A stretch of 64,000 bases of DNA from Neckera pumila (GCA_963969595.1 OZ018412.1:27590339-27654338); one strand, 5' to 3'; counted from the stretch's first letter, positions 48,075 through 60,389 are shown. Translations and numbers: made by a program. Notes: generated from the letters alone by a model not told the origin.

Positions 48075-51000
48075 TGTCGTAGCACAGAAAGCACAAAATC
48101 CTTCCCTAAGGCCTTAGTGGACCCTAAAGTGACTCGTGTATCGTTCCGCAGAGATCTTGGTGTAATTCTCCTAAATAACCGGAATGAAGTGAGTTGATAT
48201 CTCAAAACAAACCCCAAGTACTAGTCTAGACCGGGTCCTATTCCAGTAATCCGGAACCGGAAACTCCTTTCCCACATATATATATTTATCCGGTCTAGAG
48301 TATTTAACTATGTAATAAATTCGAGTTTAACCTCTGGACCAAGAGGGATCTGCAACTTTGGGCTTCAGGAAGGACGCTTAACTCCTACCCTCCGAGTTTT
48401 AACGTGTCAGAAGATCCACAGTATAAACTTCAAAAGAAAACCTTGACAAAAACGACAAGAAAGAGACTTTCCTCACAACTAGACCGGATTGACTACTTAG
48501 GCTAGCAGGTCACGCAAGACAGTCTGGATTCTCCTAACAATTACTACAACGACAGACCATAAGACAATCCACGGCCTCGGTAGAGAAGGGGCGTCAGGAA
48601 AACACGAGAGAGCTATAATACTTCTTGACAAAAGCAAGTTCTAATCCTCGCAAGGAAATCTTGTGGTATCCTGTCTAATACACAATCTCTCCAGGGATCG
48701 GATACTTCCCGTATCCGGGTATCACTTCCTCCTTACCCACTCTGCACGATTTCACTGCTCTCACGATAACACGGACAAGTGCTAAAAGGTACAGCTCACG
48801 GTTGTGAATTGAAAAACTTCAATGGCATTTGCAGAAAAACTGGAAATACAAAGTATGAAAATGCTACCCGGATTAAACCTAAAATCCGCCTTCAAATACT
48901 AAACTACCTTTCAAACTCAAAAAGCGCCTAAGGCCCAAAACAGCAAGAGGAATGACACGTTTCATTCCTAACTTCCTGTCAATTTTAGGGAACCTAAGCT
49001 ATAATCAAAAAGCTTCCACTTAATGTGGATCTTAGATCCTAAAAATCCAGACTCAACTTGAGTCCTAACTCCTTTTACACTAAAAATATTCCTACTCAAC
49101 TACTTGTCAAAAATCTAAGCATGCAGCCCTACAATCACTGCCAGAATCTTCACCTACTTTCTAGTCTTCTTAACTGGAGAAAACCCCGCCTTCGCTGGTA
49201 CCTTCCCGGCCACGGGCTTCTTTCCGGTCTGTTGTCTCGCCATTTGTTTAGACCGGACTTTGGCCTTCTCTCTGGCCGCCTTCGCCTTCGTTGCTCGGGT
49301 CTCTGCCAGGGCCTGATGGGGATCTGAATACGGTTTAGAATCCTCATCGGACCCGGATTCCTCTTCCTCATCATCGGAATCCTCTTCGTCTTCTTCCTCT
49401 TCCTGAGCCTTGGTGAATTTCTTCTTAGCCGACGATGGCTCAGGAACCTTTCTCTTCTGCGGAACTGGAGCAGGTCTGGTCACCTTGCTCTGAGGTATTG
49501 CCTCTCCTCCAACCGGTTTCCTGATCATACCTTTACTGGGTGATCCTGATGAAGTCCCGCGACCGGCTCCAGCCTCCGTCTTCACCACGGACTACATCAG
49601 GGCCGTCATCTTCTCTGCCTCGCCGAACTGCACCTTCTTCCCCGGAGTCTTGGGAGAAGACTTGGAGGGGGAGAGACTGCTGATATTCTTCGTCTTGGTT
49701 CTCTCCTCTGCAGTAGATCCTCCTGGTGCGGTTGCCGGTTCTGGTCCCTGTGCCTTGGCTGGATCCGGTGCCGTCACCTTTGTAATCTCCAAATCATCAT
49801 CCTCCGGAATTGGGTCGGGTACCTTGGTGCTGTCCACCTCGGTCTGCTGCTCTTGACTCGTCTTGGTTTCCTGGTGTTCCTCAGGTACAGGTAAAGTAGG
49901 TTGTTCGTGAGAAGTCTCACCTTTACCCGTGTCTTCTGCTGTCGACTGTTGAACTGGCTCTTGATCCGGTTCCGGTCTCGGCGCAGGCACACTGTGAGGA
50001 TTCACCTCACGCATCACTTCTCGCAGCTGCTCCAGCGTTGACTCCATCTTCTTATGGTAAGTGATCATCGCCAGTAGGAGCTTCTGGTGCAACTGTCTTC
50101 CCTCCGTCATCACTTGTTGGTCAAACAAGTTAGCCTTGTTGACCACTTCACCCAGATGGGTGATAAATTCCCGGATTCGGGAAAGGGTATCCTTTGTCTG
50201 CTTGGAGAACGTCCTCTCCAACTCTACCTCTTCCGTTTTCTGGCGCAACTCTTGTTTAAGAGCAGCCACTTGGCCGGAAAGCTTCACCAATTCCTCCTTA
50301 CTCTCAGTCTTCTCCTTCTCCCGGTTGAGTCGGATCACCCGAGTTAAGGCTTGTGCTGGGTGGTCAACGCCCACTGTTTGGCAAATGGTCTGCATTGCAC
50401 CTTGTACCACCGCGTATCGTTTCCTGAAATCACTCAGATCTCGGGTGATCCTGTCCAAAGGCTCTTCCCCCCAGACCAGATCGGTATCCTTAGTCTGTTC
50501 TCTCTCTACCGGATCCTTTCCTCTCGTTTCCTGACCCTTGTCCTCAGCCTCACTCTTGTCCTCCTCATCATCAGACTCATCCTCATCGTCCTCATCGGAG
50601 GACTCTTCCTCATATCCGGTCTCCTGATCAAAGTCAGGGACCTCAAATTCTACTAGTGCTGCGGCGGCCTCATATTCTACCTCTTCCTCTTTTGTCATCA
50701 CCTCCTCCGAATGATACAGGTGATAGAGGAACGGACAGATGGCATAAGGCTTAGCCTTCCCGACATTGTTGACCATTTTCAACACTTGGTCCTGAATTAC
50801 CAAACCCCAATCTACCTTCCGGTCTCCTGACAACGCGCCAAAGACTGTGTTGGCGAGTGTTAGAGAGACCCGGCTTGGCCTTTCCGGGTTAAGAATGGCC
50901 AAGACGTATTGCAACAAACACCTCTCTCTCTCATTGATGCAATCTGTAACCGCGAACCCATCCTTCTTACTAATGGGGGTATGAAACTTAGCCACCATGA

Positions 51001-51970
51001 ATTGGTCCTTCCGGGATGCGTTGCCTTCGCCCTCCCGGTTGAACCGGTACACCTTCCTCCACATCTCCGCCGTCCACTTCTTGGGTTTTGCACGGACCGT
51101 GGTCGCGGCCTGAGTTGGTGCTCCCGAGCTCAACTCCGCCACTATTGCTTCACTCCGGAAATCCCACGGTCTGATCAGGAAGCCGGCGCATCCCATTTGC
51201 TCCAAGTCCTCCTTTAGATCCGCCATCTCTTTGTCATCCTTGGGTAATTGCGGCGTCACTTAGCGCAGCGAGATGGTCGCTCCTCCGCTGTGACTTACGG
51301 CCATATCTCCCGTCGATCAGAGGGAACCGGTCTACTGTCAGGTATTGGTAAGACTAGTGATCCTCAAGGCTCACTCTCTCTCTCCTTTCAGCTGGAAGGT
51401 ATTAATTCTAAGCTCAAGCGCCAACAACCTTCTCTCTCTCTCAATAACCTTCCAGCACTCTCGTCTGCAGTCTTGTCAACTCAAAACACCAATACTACCT
51501 CTCAGACCGGAAATCAGTAATCGCGTACGTTGTACAATTCTCCGTCAGGGCAGGAAATCACAAGTGACCAACCTTTGGACAGATAGGATCTAAAAGAGCC
51601 AATCTCAGCAGCTCTTGGTAATTATCCTAATTAAGGCCTTGCCCATTAATCTTGCCCGTTTAGGATCCCCGTTTAACTAATGATTAGAACGTTCCCCTTG
51701 TTCCCTAGGGTTAAGTAGGTCACCATTGGATGGCGGTGTCCTGTTATCCCTTTCCTGACCCGGTCTTAGCAAAGTATAATTCCGGTTCCTTGTTTCCGGT
51801 ACATTCAGTTAGCCTTTACTTTAATTCCTGATCAGTCCATTTCCGGTTTCCGGTTCTAAACATTAGACGGTCTATAACTATCGAAAAATCGAAAAAATTT
51901 ACTACTAAGAAGAATATTATTCCTTCATTTATATTTTAATATAGTAAAACTAGATTTTCATATTCCGACA
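48075..51970 (-). mobile_element. TGTCG element B2 (complete, 3.90 kb)
   Basis: Termini TGTCGTAGCACAG and TTCCGACA, target duplication CAGAT perfect (48,070-48,074 and 51,971-51,975). Closely related to B1 over its whole length, including leader and tail. Inserted in the first coding exon of hAT2. Confidence 0.92.
49154..51304 (-). pseudogene. B2 gag-like protein, two nonsense mutations
   Basis: A 716-codon frame without frameshift; start MAVSHSGGAT at 51,304. Stops are TAA at 51,260 (Tyr in B1) and TAG at 49,592 (CAG in B1 and B3). Domains in order: N-terminal block (DLEQMGCAGFLIRPWDF, WTAEMWRKVYRF, VTDCINERERCLLQYVLAI, LANTVFGALSGDRKVDWG, ICPFLYHLYHSEE) to about residue 215; acidic tract (SSDEDDEDESDDEEDKSE); helical coiled coil (VAALKQELRQKTEEVELERT); LFDQQVMTEGRQLHQKLL; Pro/Glu/Thr linker; SPSKSSPKTPGKKVQFGE; acidic run and Lys/Arg-rich tail (REKAKVRSKQMARQQTGKK). 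Best-preserved B copy. Confidence 0.85.
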
Positions 51971-52040
51971 CAGATCCGAGCCCTCCAAGCATAGTTGCTC
52001 CCATAGCAAGTTCAAGCCAGTCCACTCAAAATGAAGTAAC

Positions 52041-52063
52041 GGGGGGGGGGGGGGGGGGGGGGG
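52041..52063 (+). repeat. Run of 23 G within hAT2
   Basis: Encodes polyglycine in the linker between the zinc finger and the core. The upstream frame (SSSQSTQNEVTG) and downstream frame (DNSQPPKSFEPP) are out of register by one base across the run, so replication slippage or an assembly miscount is likely. Confidence 0.9.
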
Positions 52064-52233
52064 AGGACCGACAGACAATAGTCAGCCACCCAAATCATTT
52101 GAGCCTCCGCAACGATCTATGAGCCGTACTGCCTCAAATTCAACAAGATCTAGGCCAGTACGTCAACAACACATGGAGGATGCCCTAAACATGGCAAAGA
52201 GGAAGGAGTTGGATGAAAAGTGGGCAAGTTTTT

Positions 52234-55200
52234 TGTCGTACGTGCAATCTAGGCGTAAGTATCTTTAACACAAAAATGTGCCAAGATAACACGAAAGATC
52301 GTCCTAGGGAATTTCCGGAAATATGTTCTAGCTATCCGGCTTTTCTATCTTTCTTTTTTCTCACCTACTCAACATTTTCCGGATCCTTTCACAATCTGGA
52401 CTATAAACTATTCGGAATCCGGTTTACGTCTCTTCTTCCAATCCGATTTTCAATACCTCTGTTTTACCTTCAGAGGGTCCACTAGTTGATCTTTTGAGGG
52501 GGGTAGGGACTTCACCACTCTTGTTCTCTTACAATTCTAACAAACACAAATAACAACACCCAAGTATTCAAAAAGGTTGCAGCAAGACGAAAAGATCTGG
52601 ATCCTCACAACTCCCGGATGGCGACTCCGGACAGCAGGTCACTCAGGAATATTTCACTCTCCCCTACTACAATGATAGATCTCAGAGTCCGGAATAAGTA
52701 TGGGTGTGTGATCTTTCTAGATATTTAGATGGATTTTGAGGTTGGCAGATCTTCCGGACAGGTGGGGGCTTCCTTGGGCGGGCGCTTACCTCCGCACGGG
52801 TTGACAACCGGACTCGCTTCCCCGCTACTCTGTGATCCGGACTACTCTTCTAGTAGTTTAAAGACACTGTGCGCAGCTCCTAAGTCAACAATCCAACAAC
52901 ATTACAATAGCACACTCTTGACTCAGACCATATTCTCCTAAATCCGGATTCCTCCTCACTCGTCCTTTCCTTCCAACAGCCAGACTACAGGTCAACACAA
53001 TCCAGATACACTGATAGAACAAAAATACATACCCGAGGGCCCAGATTTTGAAAAGGGAATGAAATACAATTGAATATCAACTAGGAGGGAATGAGGGGCA
53101 ACTAACTTGCCCGCCCTTAAAAACCCAAAACAAAACCAAAGTCAACACCCTAAAAGCAAAAAAGGGCTCTCCATAAACCGGGGCAACCTCACACACACCA
53201 AAGAAATCCCGAATAAACCGAAAAGTCCTTATCCCTAAATTTCCAGAAACCGGGCCCACGCTTGGAATCCGGTTCCGGGACAAAACTATCTAAATTCTAA
53301 TCCACCTCTACAAGTAGTCCCCTTCTGACTACTTGGCCACCCGAGATTTCTTTGAACTCCCGGCTCCCTGTTTGGTTGTCGGCTTACCAAAACTCTTCGC
53401 TGGCGTCATTTTGGCGGCTCGAGGCGGATTCTGACGGGTCGCAGGAGACGTCTCCTCCTCCTCCGTACCTTCCTCAGATTTTGAGCCTGACTCAAACTCA
53501 CCAGACTCGGAGTCTTCAATCTGTTGCTTCACCGGCTTTTTGCCTTCCGGTTTCCGCTTTTCAGACTTCCGGAGTTTCAGTTGCCTCTCAGGTTCCACCA
53601 TCTCGAGTTCTTCATCCGGTTCCGAGATCTCGGCCTCCACTATTTCCGTCCTCTTGTTCAGTCGGGTTTCCGACCTGGGTTTCGGTCTCGCCTCTAGAAC
53701 CGGATCTCCTAAGTCAATCAATTTTGTACCCCATGCTGGTGACTATTCCGGCATATGAGGGAATCCCTCCGGGTATTCTCTTGCCGGATTTATCGTCTCC
53801 AAACCTTCTAACAGATCTCTCCGGATCGGCAACCTCTGCCCAGCCTTTCCGGTTTCCCTCGGAGACTGTGAGGAAGGGGCAAAAGTATTTACCGTGCCCC
53901 ACTTTGGAAAATGACTCGAGGAAGGCACCTTAGGTATTTTAAACAGGGACTCTAAGCCTAGATCCTCTTGTGTCCCGGAAGTTCCGGCTCCGTGTTTGCT
54001 CGGGGACACCATAAAGATATCCAGAAGTAGACCAAAGTCGTCCTTGGCCACATCCAGATGACCCAACAGCTGCCGCATCTCGTCCAAAACAATCTTCATC
54101 TTGGCCTCATAATCGAACAAGACTTACAGCACTCTGGATCCGGTAACAATGCCATCGTTCTCGAGTTTCTTCGTGTAAAGCACGGACCGGATGATCTGAT
54201 GTTCCGGTTCTTCTACCAACACCTTCAAATCCCTGACTAACTTCAGGGCATCTGTCTCCTTCTTCCGAGTTGAGAACGACTGCCCCTCCGTCCAGTAGAA
54301 CTTGTTCTTGTAGTGATCCCGTTCCGCCTTAAGCAGCTCGATCTGCTTGTCCTTCTCTTGGAGTAGTGCCGGATCCGGTCTCTTCCGGAGTTCGTTGAAG
54401 ATCTGATTCGTCTCAACATTTAATTCCCTGGCGACGCTCATGATCACCTTTGCCATCTCGGCGTGCATCTTCCGGCACTGCACCATCCATCGGGTTCCGG
54501 CTTCATAAAAGTCGGATACATCGGAAGGTTCCGGTGATGGCTAGTTCAGGTACGGATTCGGTTCCAGCACGTCCAGACTTATTCTTTGTGCGTCCAGATT
54601 GGTGGTCTTCTGTCGCTTCTTCTTCTCCAGCGGCTTCGGTTCCGGATCCTCTTCTTCTTCTTCTAGTGCCGCTTCTCCCGTTGGCTTCAACTCTTCCGTG
54701 AATCCGTACTTCAGGATTTGCATTCCGGTCTCATAGGCAACTTGTTCCTACGGGGTCATGAAATCAAAATGATGATATATGTGGAACAAGTAAGTGCTGA
54801 GCGGACTCTGCTTGGCCTTGTTGATAGCCACCGCCATCTTCTTCACCTTCTGGTGGATTATAGTCGCCCAATTCACGACCCGGCCCTCGATTGCTCCGAA
54901 AATTGTATTCGCCACTGTAACTGTAACCCTTGTTGGCTTTTCCGGATACACGATGGGAATCAGGAAATTTAATAATCGCCTATGGCGCTCATCAATACAG
55001 TCACTAATGGTGAAACCCTCCTTGTCGTGCGGCGGTTTCTTAAACTTCCCTTCATAAAATTTATCCGTCCGGGTCGCATTTCTGAATCCGGACTGCTTCA
55101 ACCCGTAAGTTTCCGCCCACATCCCTTCCGTCCAAGAGGCCCACCGACCCCTTGGCATCGGCTCGAACTGGTTTGGCATCCCCATAACCAGCTCACAAAG

Positions 55201-55851
55201 AATATCCTCACTTCTAACTGTCCCGGGGTGCTGGATGAATCCGATACACCCTAGTTTGAAGAGATCTTCCTCTAACTCTAAGCGCTCAGCGGAGTCCGAC
55301 GGAATGACTGGGTACAGGAGCTTGACAGAGGGAATAGTCTTCTACCCCTGCGCCGACATTTCCACCATCTTCTTGACCTACAATCCGGTGCAATCAGCAC
55401 CCTCCTTTCCTTCTCTCCCTATCCGGTCTAACTCACCACTCTTTCACTCTTCTAAAAACGCGCTCCAAAACCTGCAAGCACACACCTCCTTGAGCGGAAG
55501 AAAGAGGGAGAAAAACAAAAGGCCCATGCGCTTAAGTACCCGGCCAGTGACCGACATCCGTTGGTTCAGCCATTTAATGCGCCGCCGTTGCAAACGGATC
55601 CCTAGTTTTCATAGGCCGGACCCCTAGTTCGTAGGTTGCCTGAATCCGGATCCCATTCCGGTTTCCGGATTTCGGCCAAAGTCCATTTTTTACCTATTCT
55701 ACAAGTTTTTGCAAGCCGGAACTTCCTGACTACCTAGTTTCTACTAAATGTTCCGGTTTGCGACTTCACTACTACAAATTTTTGAAAATATTTACGGAAT
55801 TGATCTTAAAGTAATCCGGATTTCTAAATATTGATATTGCGTGTTCCCACA
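52234..55851 (-). mobile_element. TGTCG element C2 (complete, 3.62 kb)
   Basis: Left end TGTCGTACGTGCAATCT; right end, read inward on the minus strand, TGTGGGAACACGCAATAT. These are imperfect inverted repeats sharing GCAAT. The target duplication is TTTTT (52,229-52,233 and 55,852-55,856), and removing the element restores the hAT2 frame W-A-S-F-F-Y-E-A. An internal TCGCAAACCGGAAC about 90 bases from the right end matches the 5' terminus of element A. Confidence 0.85.
53329..55368 (-). pseudogene. C2 gag-like protein, five nonsense mutations
   Basis: 679 codons in one unbroken register from MVEMSAQG (55,368) to KKSRVAK (53,329), with five in-frame stops (TAG 55,342, TAG 54,748, TAG 54,541, TAA 54,124, TAG 53,743) and no indel. 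Domains: family block (LFKLGCIGFIQHPG, WTEGMWAETYGLKQSG, ISDCIDERHRRLLNFLIPI, VANTIFGAIEGRVVNWATII, LSTYLFHIYHH), acidic stretch, KKKRQKTT basic patch, coiled coil (LQEKDKQIELLKAERDHYKN), LYTKKLENDGIVTGS helix matching C1, and a basic tail. Confidence 0.85.
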
Positions 55852-58800
55852 TTTTTTCTATGAAGCGAATGTGCCATTCAACGTGGCGAGGAATCCAGCA
55901 TTCATCGCGGCGGTGAGGGCAACCTCCGTAGCACGCTTTGAATACAGTCCACCTTTGTACCATCAGTTTAGGACCCATTTGATTGAACCCAAGAGATTGC
56001 AAATCAAGAACAAGATCAAAGCAAAAACGGCCTTTGCTGTGAAGAATTATGGGATCACGCTGTGCACCGATGGTTGGGACAATGTCAATAATCAGCCCCT
56101 CATGAACATCATAATGTCTTGTCCCACTGGTGATATATTTTTGGGATCTATAGACACTTCTAGGCAACTAAAGACCATGACGTATATAGCAAACCAACTA
56201 AAAGCCTTCATCGATAAGGTAGGTCCCAAATATGTAATCCAACTTTGTACGGACAACGCCAAAAACATGCTTGGAGCAGTGAAGGATGTTATCTTCACGT
56301 ACCCACATATCTTCCAGCAGGGTTGTATGGCGCATGCACTAGATTTATTGTTGGAGGATTGGGCCAAACTCAACGGTTTCAAGGAATTAATTGCCCGGGC
56401 AAAACAGCTGTGCCAGTACATTAGGGGCCATCATGCAACAATGTCCACTTTTTGTGAGTGGAGTCCGAACAAGCAGCTCTTAGTGCCCGCTGAAACCCGT
56501 TTTGCCTGTAACTTTCTGATGATGCAACAATTGGTTCTATTGAAGACTGCACTGGAGGCCTTGATACTACACCCACGTGTTCAGAATTACGTAGCGGGAT
56601 TACGGGATGTACCAAATGGTCCGCAATCGGCTACCATTGCAGGCCATATGGTCCACACCATTAGAGAGCTGGGTTTTTGGCAGCGATGCAGAGATTATGT
56701 GTTCATAGTGGAAGACGTGCTGAAGGCCTTGCGCGTTTTTGATGGCCAAGAACCAGCCAGGGGCAAGGGGTGGCTTACAATGCACAATTTGAGGGCACAC
56801 GTGTTTTCATTGAGAGAGACACCCTTCAACCTACCTAATGCCTTAGCTAACGAGTTGGAGATAACCTTCCAAAAAAGATGGGAAATGGGATTTATTGATC
56901 TTCACTATGCAAGTGCGTTGTTGAATCCATACATCAGGGACCATCCACAGCTTAAAGAAGACGGAATTGCGTTGCGTGCATTGTATCGGGTTGTCTACAA
57001 ATTAAAGGATGTGGTGGGTGTGCGTTTTGATGACGTCATGGCGGAACTAACTGAATATAAAGAGGGTATTGGACCATAGAGCCCTGAAGAATCACCCAAC
57101 ATTTGTAAGAGCAGTTTGCTTCTCCACCAATGGTGGCATCGGATCACAGATCAGGCCTTGTCCAAAATAGCAGTGCGTATTCTCTCTTTTACATGTTCGG
57201 CATCGTCTTGTGAAAGGAATTGGAATATGTATTCCTTTGTCCACAACAGGAGCAAAAATTGCTTGACAGTGGATAAGGCCGAAGCTTTGGTATACATCTA
57301 TACCAATAGCTGTGTCCTTTGTCAGAAACCAGGGGCTGATCCAATTTGTTGGTATGATGCAAATGTGCTCTCGGAGGATTCCGATCTAGATGCTCTTGGC
57401 CCTATCCCGATGAATGAACCTAATCGCGCATTTGCTGCAATGCAAGCAGAAGATGCGGAAGACAAAGAGATGGAAGTGCCTAGGGCCCCTGCGCCATTCT
57501 GGGCAAATATAGATTTGTGGAGAGAAGGGGCCGATCACCTTGAGGAAGCGAGAAACTACTACGAGGATGGACCAAATCTTGATGACAATATTCCTGGAAA
57601 TTGTTGGGGGCCTGGTCCTCACCGCAACCCTTCACCTCCTCCCGTTCCAAATGAAGGCGTTGGTGGAGCGCATGCTGCCCAACGAATCTCTTTTTCTTCT
57701 GAGGGCGAAGAAGCCAATGCAACAAATCCTGGCAATGATGATCCCCCCTCCAACAATGACAACAACAACAATTATCCCCATCCAGGAAACAATGGAGGGA
57801 ATAGAGATGACTACAATGATGGGAACGGAGGGAATTTGGGGAATCGCACAACTCAAAACAATGAAGTGTCTGCCCATAATAGCAATGGTAGTAGGGGACT
57901 TGGCAAGGTGGGAGGCCAAGCCGGTGACAATATATCTAAAACAAGGCACCATGGTACAAACATCGGAGGTACGAGAATGGCGCGTACAGACACAATAAAT
58001 GAATTGAACATTGGTGTTGGGAGGCGTGTTGGGAGGCGTTTTGACCCTAAGCGTGTGGAAAATGATGACATTCTCCAAACACAATTTAGTGCTATTGCCC
58101 CGCCCTCTTTTGCGACTCCTATCATTGGTCATGGACGAGGCCGAGAGGTGCAACCTTCTATCCCATGTGCTACTAGAACTCCAAACCTTACCTCCAGACA
58201 TTTTGGAGAAGGATTAGGCTCTATAGGGAATGTTGAAGTGACAATGGAGAACATTTCTAATACTACCAGAGGTGGAAGACCCCCTCAAATCCCTCGTGAT
58301 CCCGTCGTGGGTCAATATGTGTTGCATTCTTGTGGTTCTCGCGGAGGAAAGAACACTGGCAGAGCATCATCGTCAACCCCCCCTAAAAACCCTATCCGGG
58401 AAATTGGAATGAGACGCCCTGGCGTGTTGATAGAACCGTTCACCCGAATGTACACTCCGGACCCCACTTTGACGACCACAGCATTTGTGATTTCCGGAGG
58501 TCAAAGGGGACCGACTGTAGAGGCTGATGGCATAGACCTTGCTACGAAATGATACAAGAAGTTCATGAACTCGTATCGTGGACGTGGAAGAATAGTCGCC
58601 GAGCTTCGAAATGAAAATTTCGAGGTCGAGGGCTATCAGACCTCAGATGCCCTCAGATGCTGCCGACAATCCATTCTATTTTGATGGTGTAGACAACGAA
58701 GATGACAACAACGCTCATCGCGATTGTGATGAGGCACCACAAGACGATGATGTGCGTATTCCAAGTGCTCATTGAGCGGGGCCCTCTGTCCAGGAAGTCC

Positions 58801-58868
58801 ACAGATCAAGTCGTTTGAATAATGCAACGCAACCAGCACCAGATCTTGAAGACAATTTCAGCACTTGA

Positions 58869-59699
58869 AAGAAAGATGCAAGATGAAGAGAAAGGGTCGA
58901 ATTATTCTTTTGATAACCAGTGCAGAAGTCCACGTGTCAAGGAAGTATATGGCTAGACATTTAGTATACATTTATATTTGTAGCCATGGAGTCAGTGTGT
59001 CATGGTTGTATTGTTATTTTATTTTGCAATGCATGAAATCTATAAGTATTTATGGTTATCACAATGATGAGAGCATGCGTCTTATTTTTAAATGTGTCAT
59101 GCATGTTGAATGCGACTGTGAACCACATGGAATATTACATGCTTTGTATTTCACAATTTTATTTGACATATTGCAAATAACTTATTATTGAATTATACGT
59201 TTGAAACTTCTAATTCTTTTATCATGAAGACCCATGAATTGGTTAAGCCCTAAGTAAATGCCCGAGGCAACTACTTATTGTGTCGATAATACTCTGGAGG
59301 TAAGTGAACCCTAACTAATTTATTGATTTTAATAGTTTATATTTTTGGAAAACTATATTTGCGGCCTATTTTTAACATCAAAAATTACATTTTGGAAATG
59401 ATTGGTTAAGATTCTTCTTTTCAAAATTTTTGAGAAATCTTGGTCATTTTCAATCAATCATTTTCAAACCTCAGACACCCTCATGCCAAAACATTAAAAT
59501 ATTTAATATTGCAATCCGTAAGTGATCTTTTTGGGTTATTTTTTGTATATGATCTAATTTGAAATTGTACGCTTATTGTTCTACAAAAAATTGAAACAAC
59601 TTACCAAAATCTTGAATTTTTATTCCATTTAGAACAATTTCTTAGAAGTTAGAACCCTAAAAAATGGAGGTAAGCACTCCAAACAAGACAGGACTTCAA
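58869..59699. other. AT-rich 3' flank of hAT2
   Basis: Probably hAT2 3' untranslated and terminal sequence; no gene. The segment 59,545-59,650 resembles 26,495-26,600. Confidence 0.45.
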
Positions 59700-60245
59700 C
59701 TTGTGAGATACAGCGTCCACGCCCCTGTCAAAATAGGTTGCCGCTCAACTGCGTCCGCGCCCAGACAGGTTGCTTTCGCAATAGACTGTGTCCTTGCCCA
59801 GGATATTAAGGTATCCGCCCACACACATGCATTTGCGCCCAGGAAAGAAACGCCCGCGTCCAACTGTATCCGCGCCCACTTTTTACAAGTCCCCGCCCCA
59901 ACAGAGTCCACGCCCAGCCATTATAAGTTACCGCCCATCTACATTTGCGCCCACATGATAACGTCTCTGCCCGGACCCATACGTCTGCGCACAAAGACTC
60001 TAAGTTGCCGCCCTATTGAGTCCGCGCCAGGAGAATTATGTCCCCGCTCCTTCTCAGAAGTTTGCGCCCGGACATTATAAATTCCCGCCCGGTTACATCC
60101 GCGCCTAAGAGAAAATGTCTCCGCCCTAACCCATACGATCCCACCCGACGTTGGCAAGTTTCCGCCCATCTCAGCCTGCGCCCAAGCAACGACGTTACCG
60201 CCCGCACCATACGTCACCGCCCTTAGCATCCGCGCCTAGGTTCCA
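59700..60245 (+). repeat. GC-box array downstream of hAT2
   Basis: Over 20 irregular units about 20-28 bases apart, e.g. CTGCGTCCGCGCCCAGAC, TATCCGCCCACAC, TTGCGCCCAGG, AAGTCCCCGCCCCAAC and TACGTCACCGCCCTTAG. Same orientation as the array upstream of hAT2. Both-strand open frames here are repeat artefacts. Confidence 0.8.
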
Positions 60246-60389
60246 GCGTGGATTGACACGTCAAGTAGTGAAGGTAAATCATTTTTAACTTCTTTTAATT
60301 GGAAAAAATTCAGCGCCCAAAGTGTCCGGACTGTCTATCCGGGACGTCTGGTGACCTTGGGACACCCGATATGACAACCCTGCTCCCTG

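Larger units (their letters stand above)
47811..58868 (+). pseudogene. hAT transposase, DUF659 type (hAT2), split by B2 and C2
   Basis: The frame runs 47,811-48,074, then 51,976-52,233, then 55,857-58,868; removing each insertion with one target duplication restores it exactly. N-terminus: BED-like finger region (SKVTCFFYNNTF) in which the second Cys is Tyr. The middle is a DUF659/hAT core: GITLCTDGWDNVNNQPLM, VIQLCTDNAKNMLGAV, GCMAHALDLLLEDW and LVPAETRFACNFLM. The dimerisation region has ILSFTCSASSCERNW and LVYIYTNS. After it comes an unusual tail of over 300 residues rich in Asn, Gly, Asp and Arg (NNDNNNNYPHPGNNGGNRDD). Damage: a 23-G run at 52,041 puts the frame out, TAG at 57,077, and a small frameshift near 58,640. 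The array plus TATA box give it its own promoter. Confidence 0.85.

Noticed and set aside
57480..58201. Minus-strand frames of 123 and 189 codons
   Set aside because: Shadows of the low-complexity hAT2 tail.
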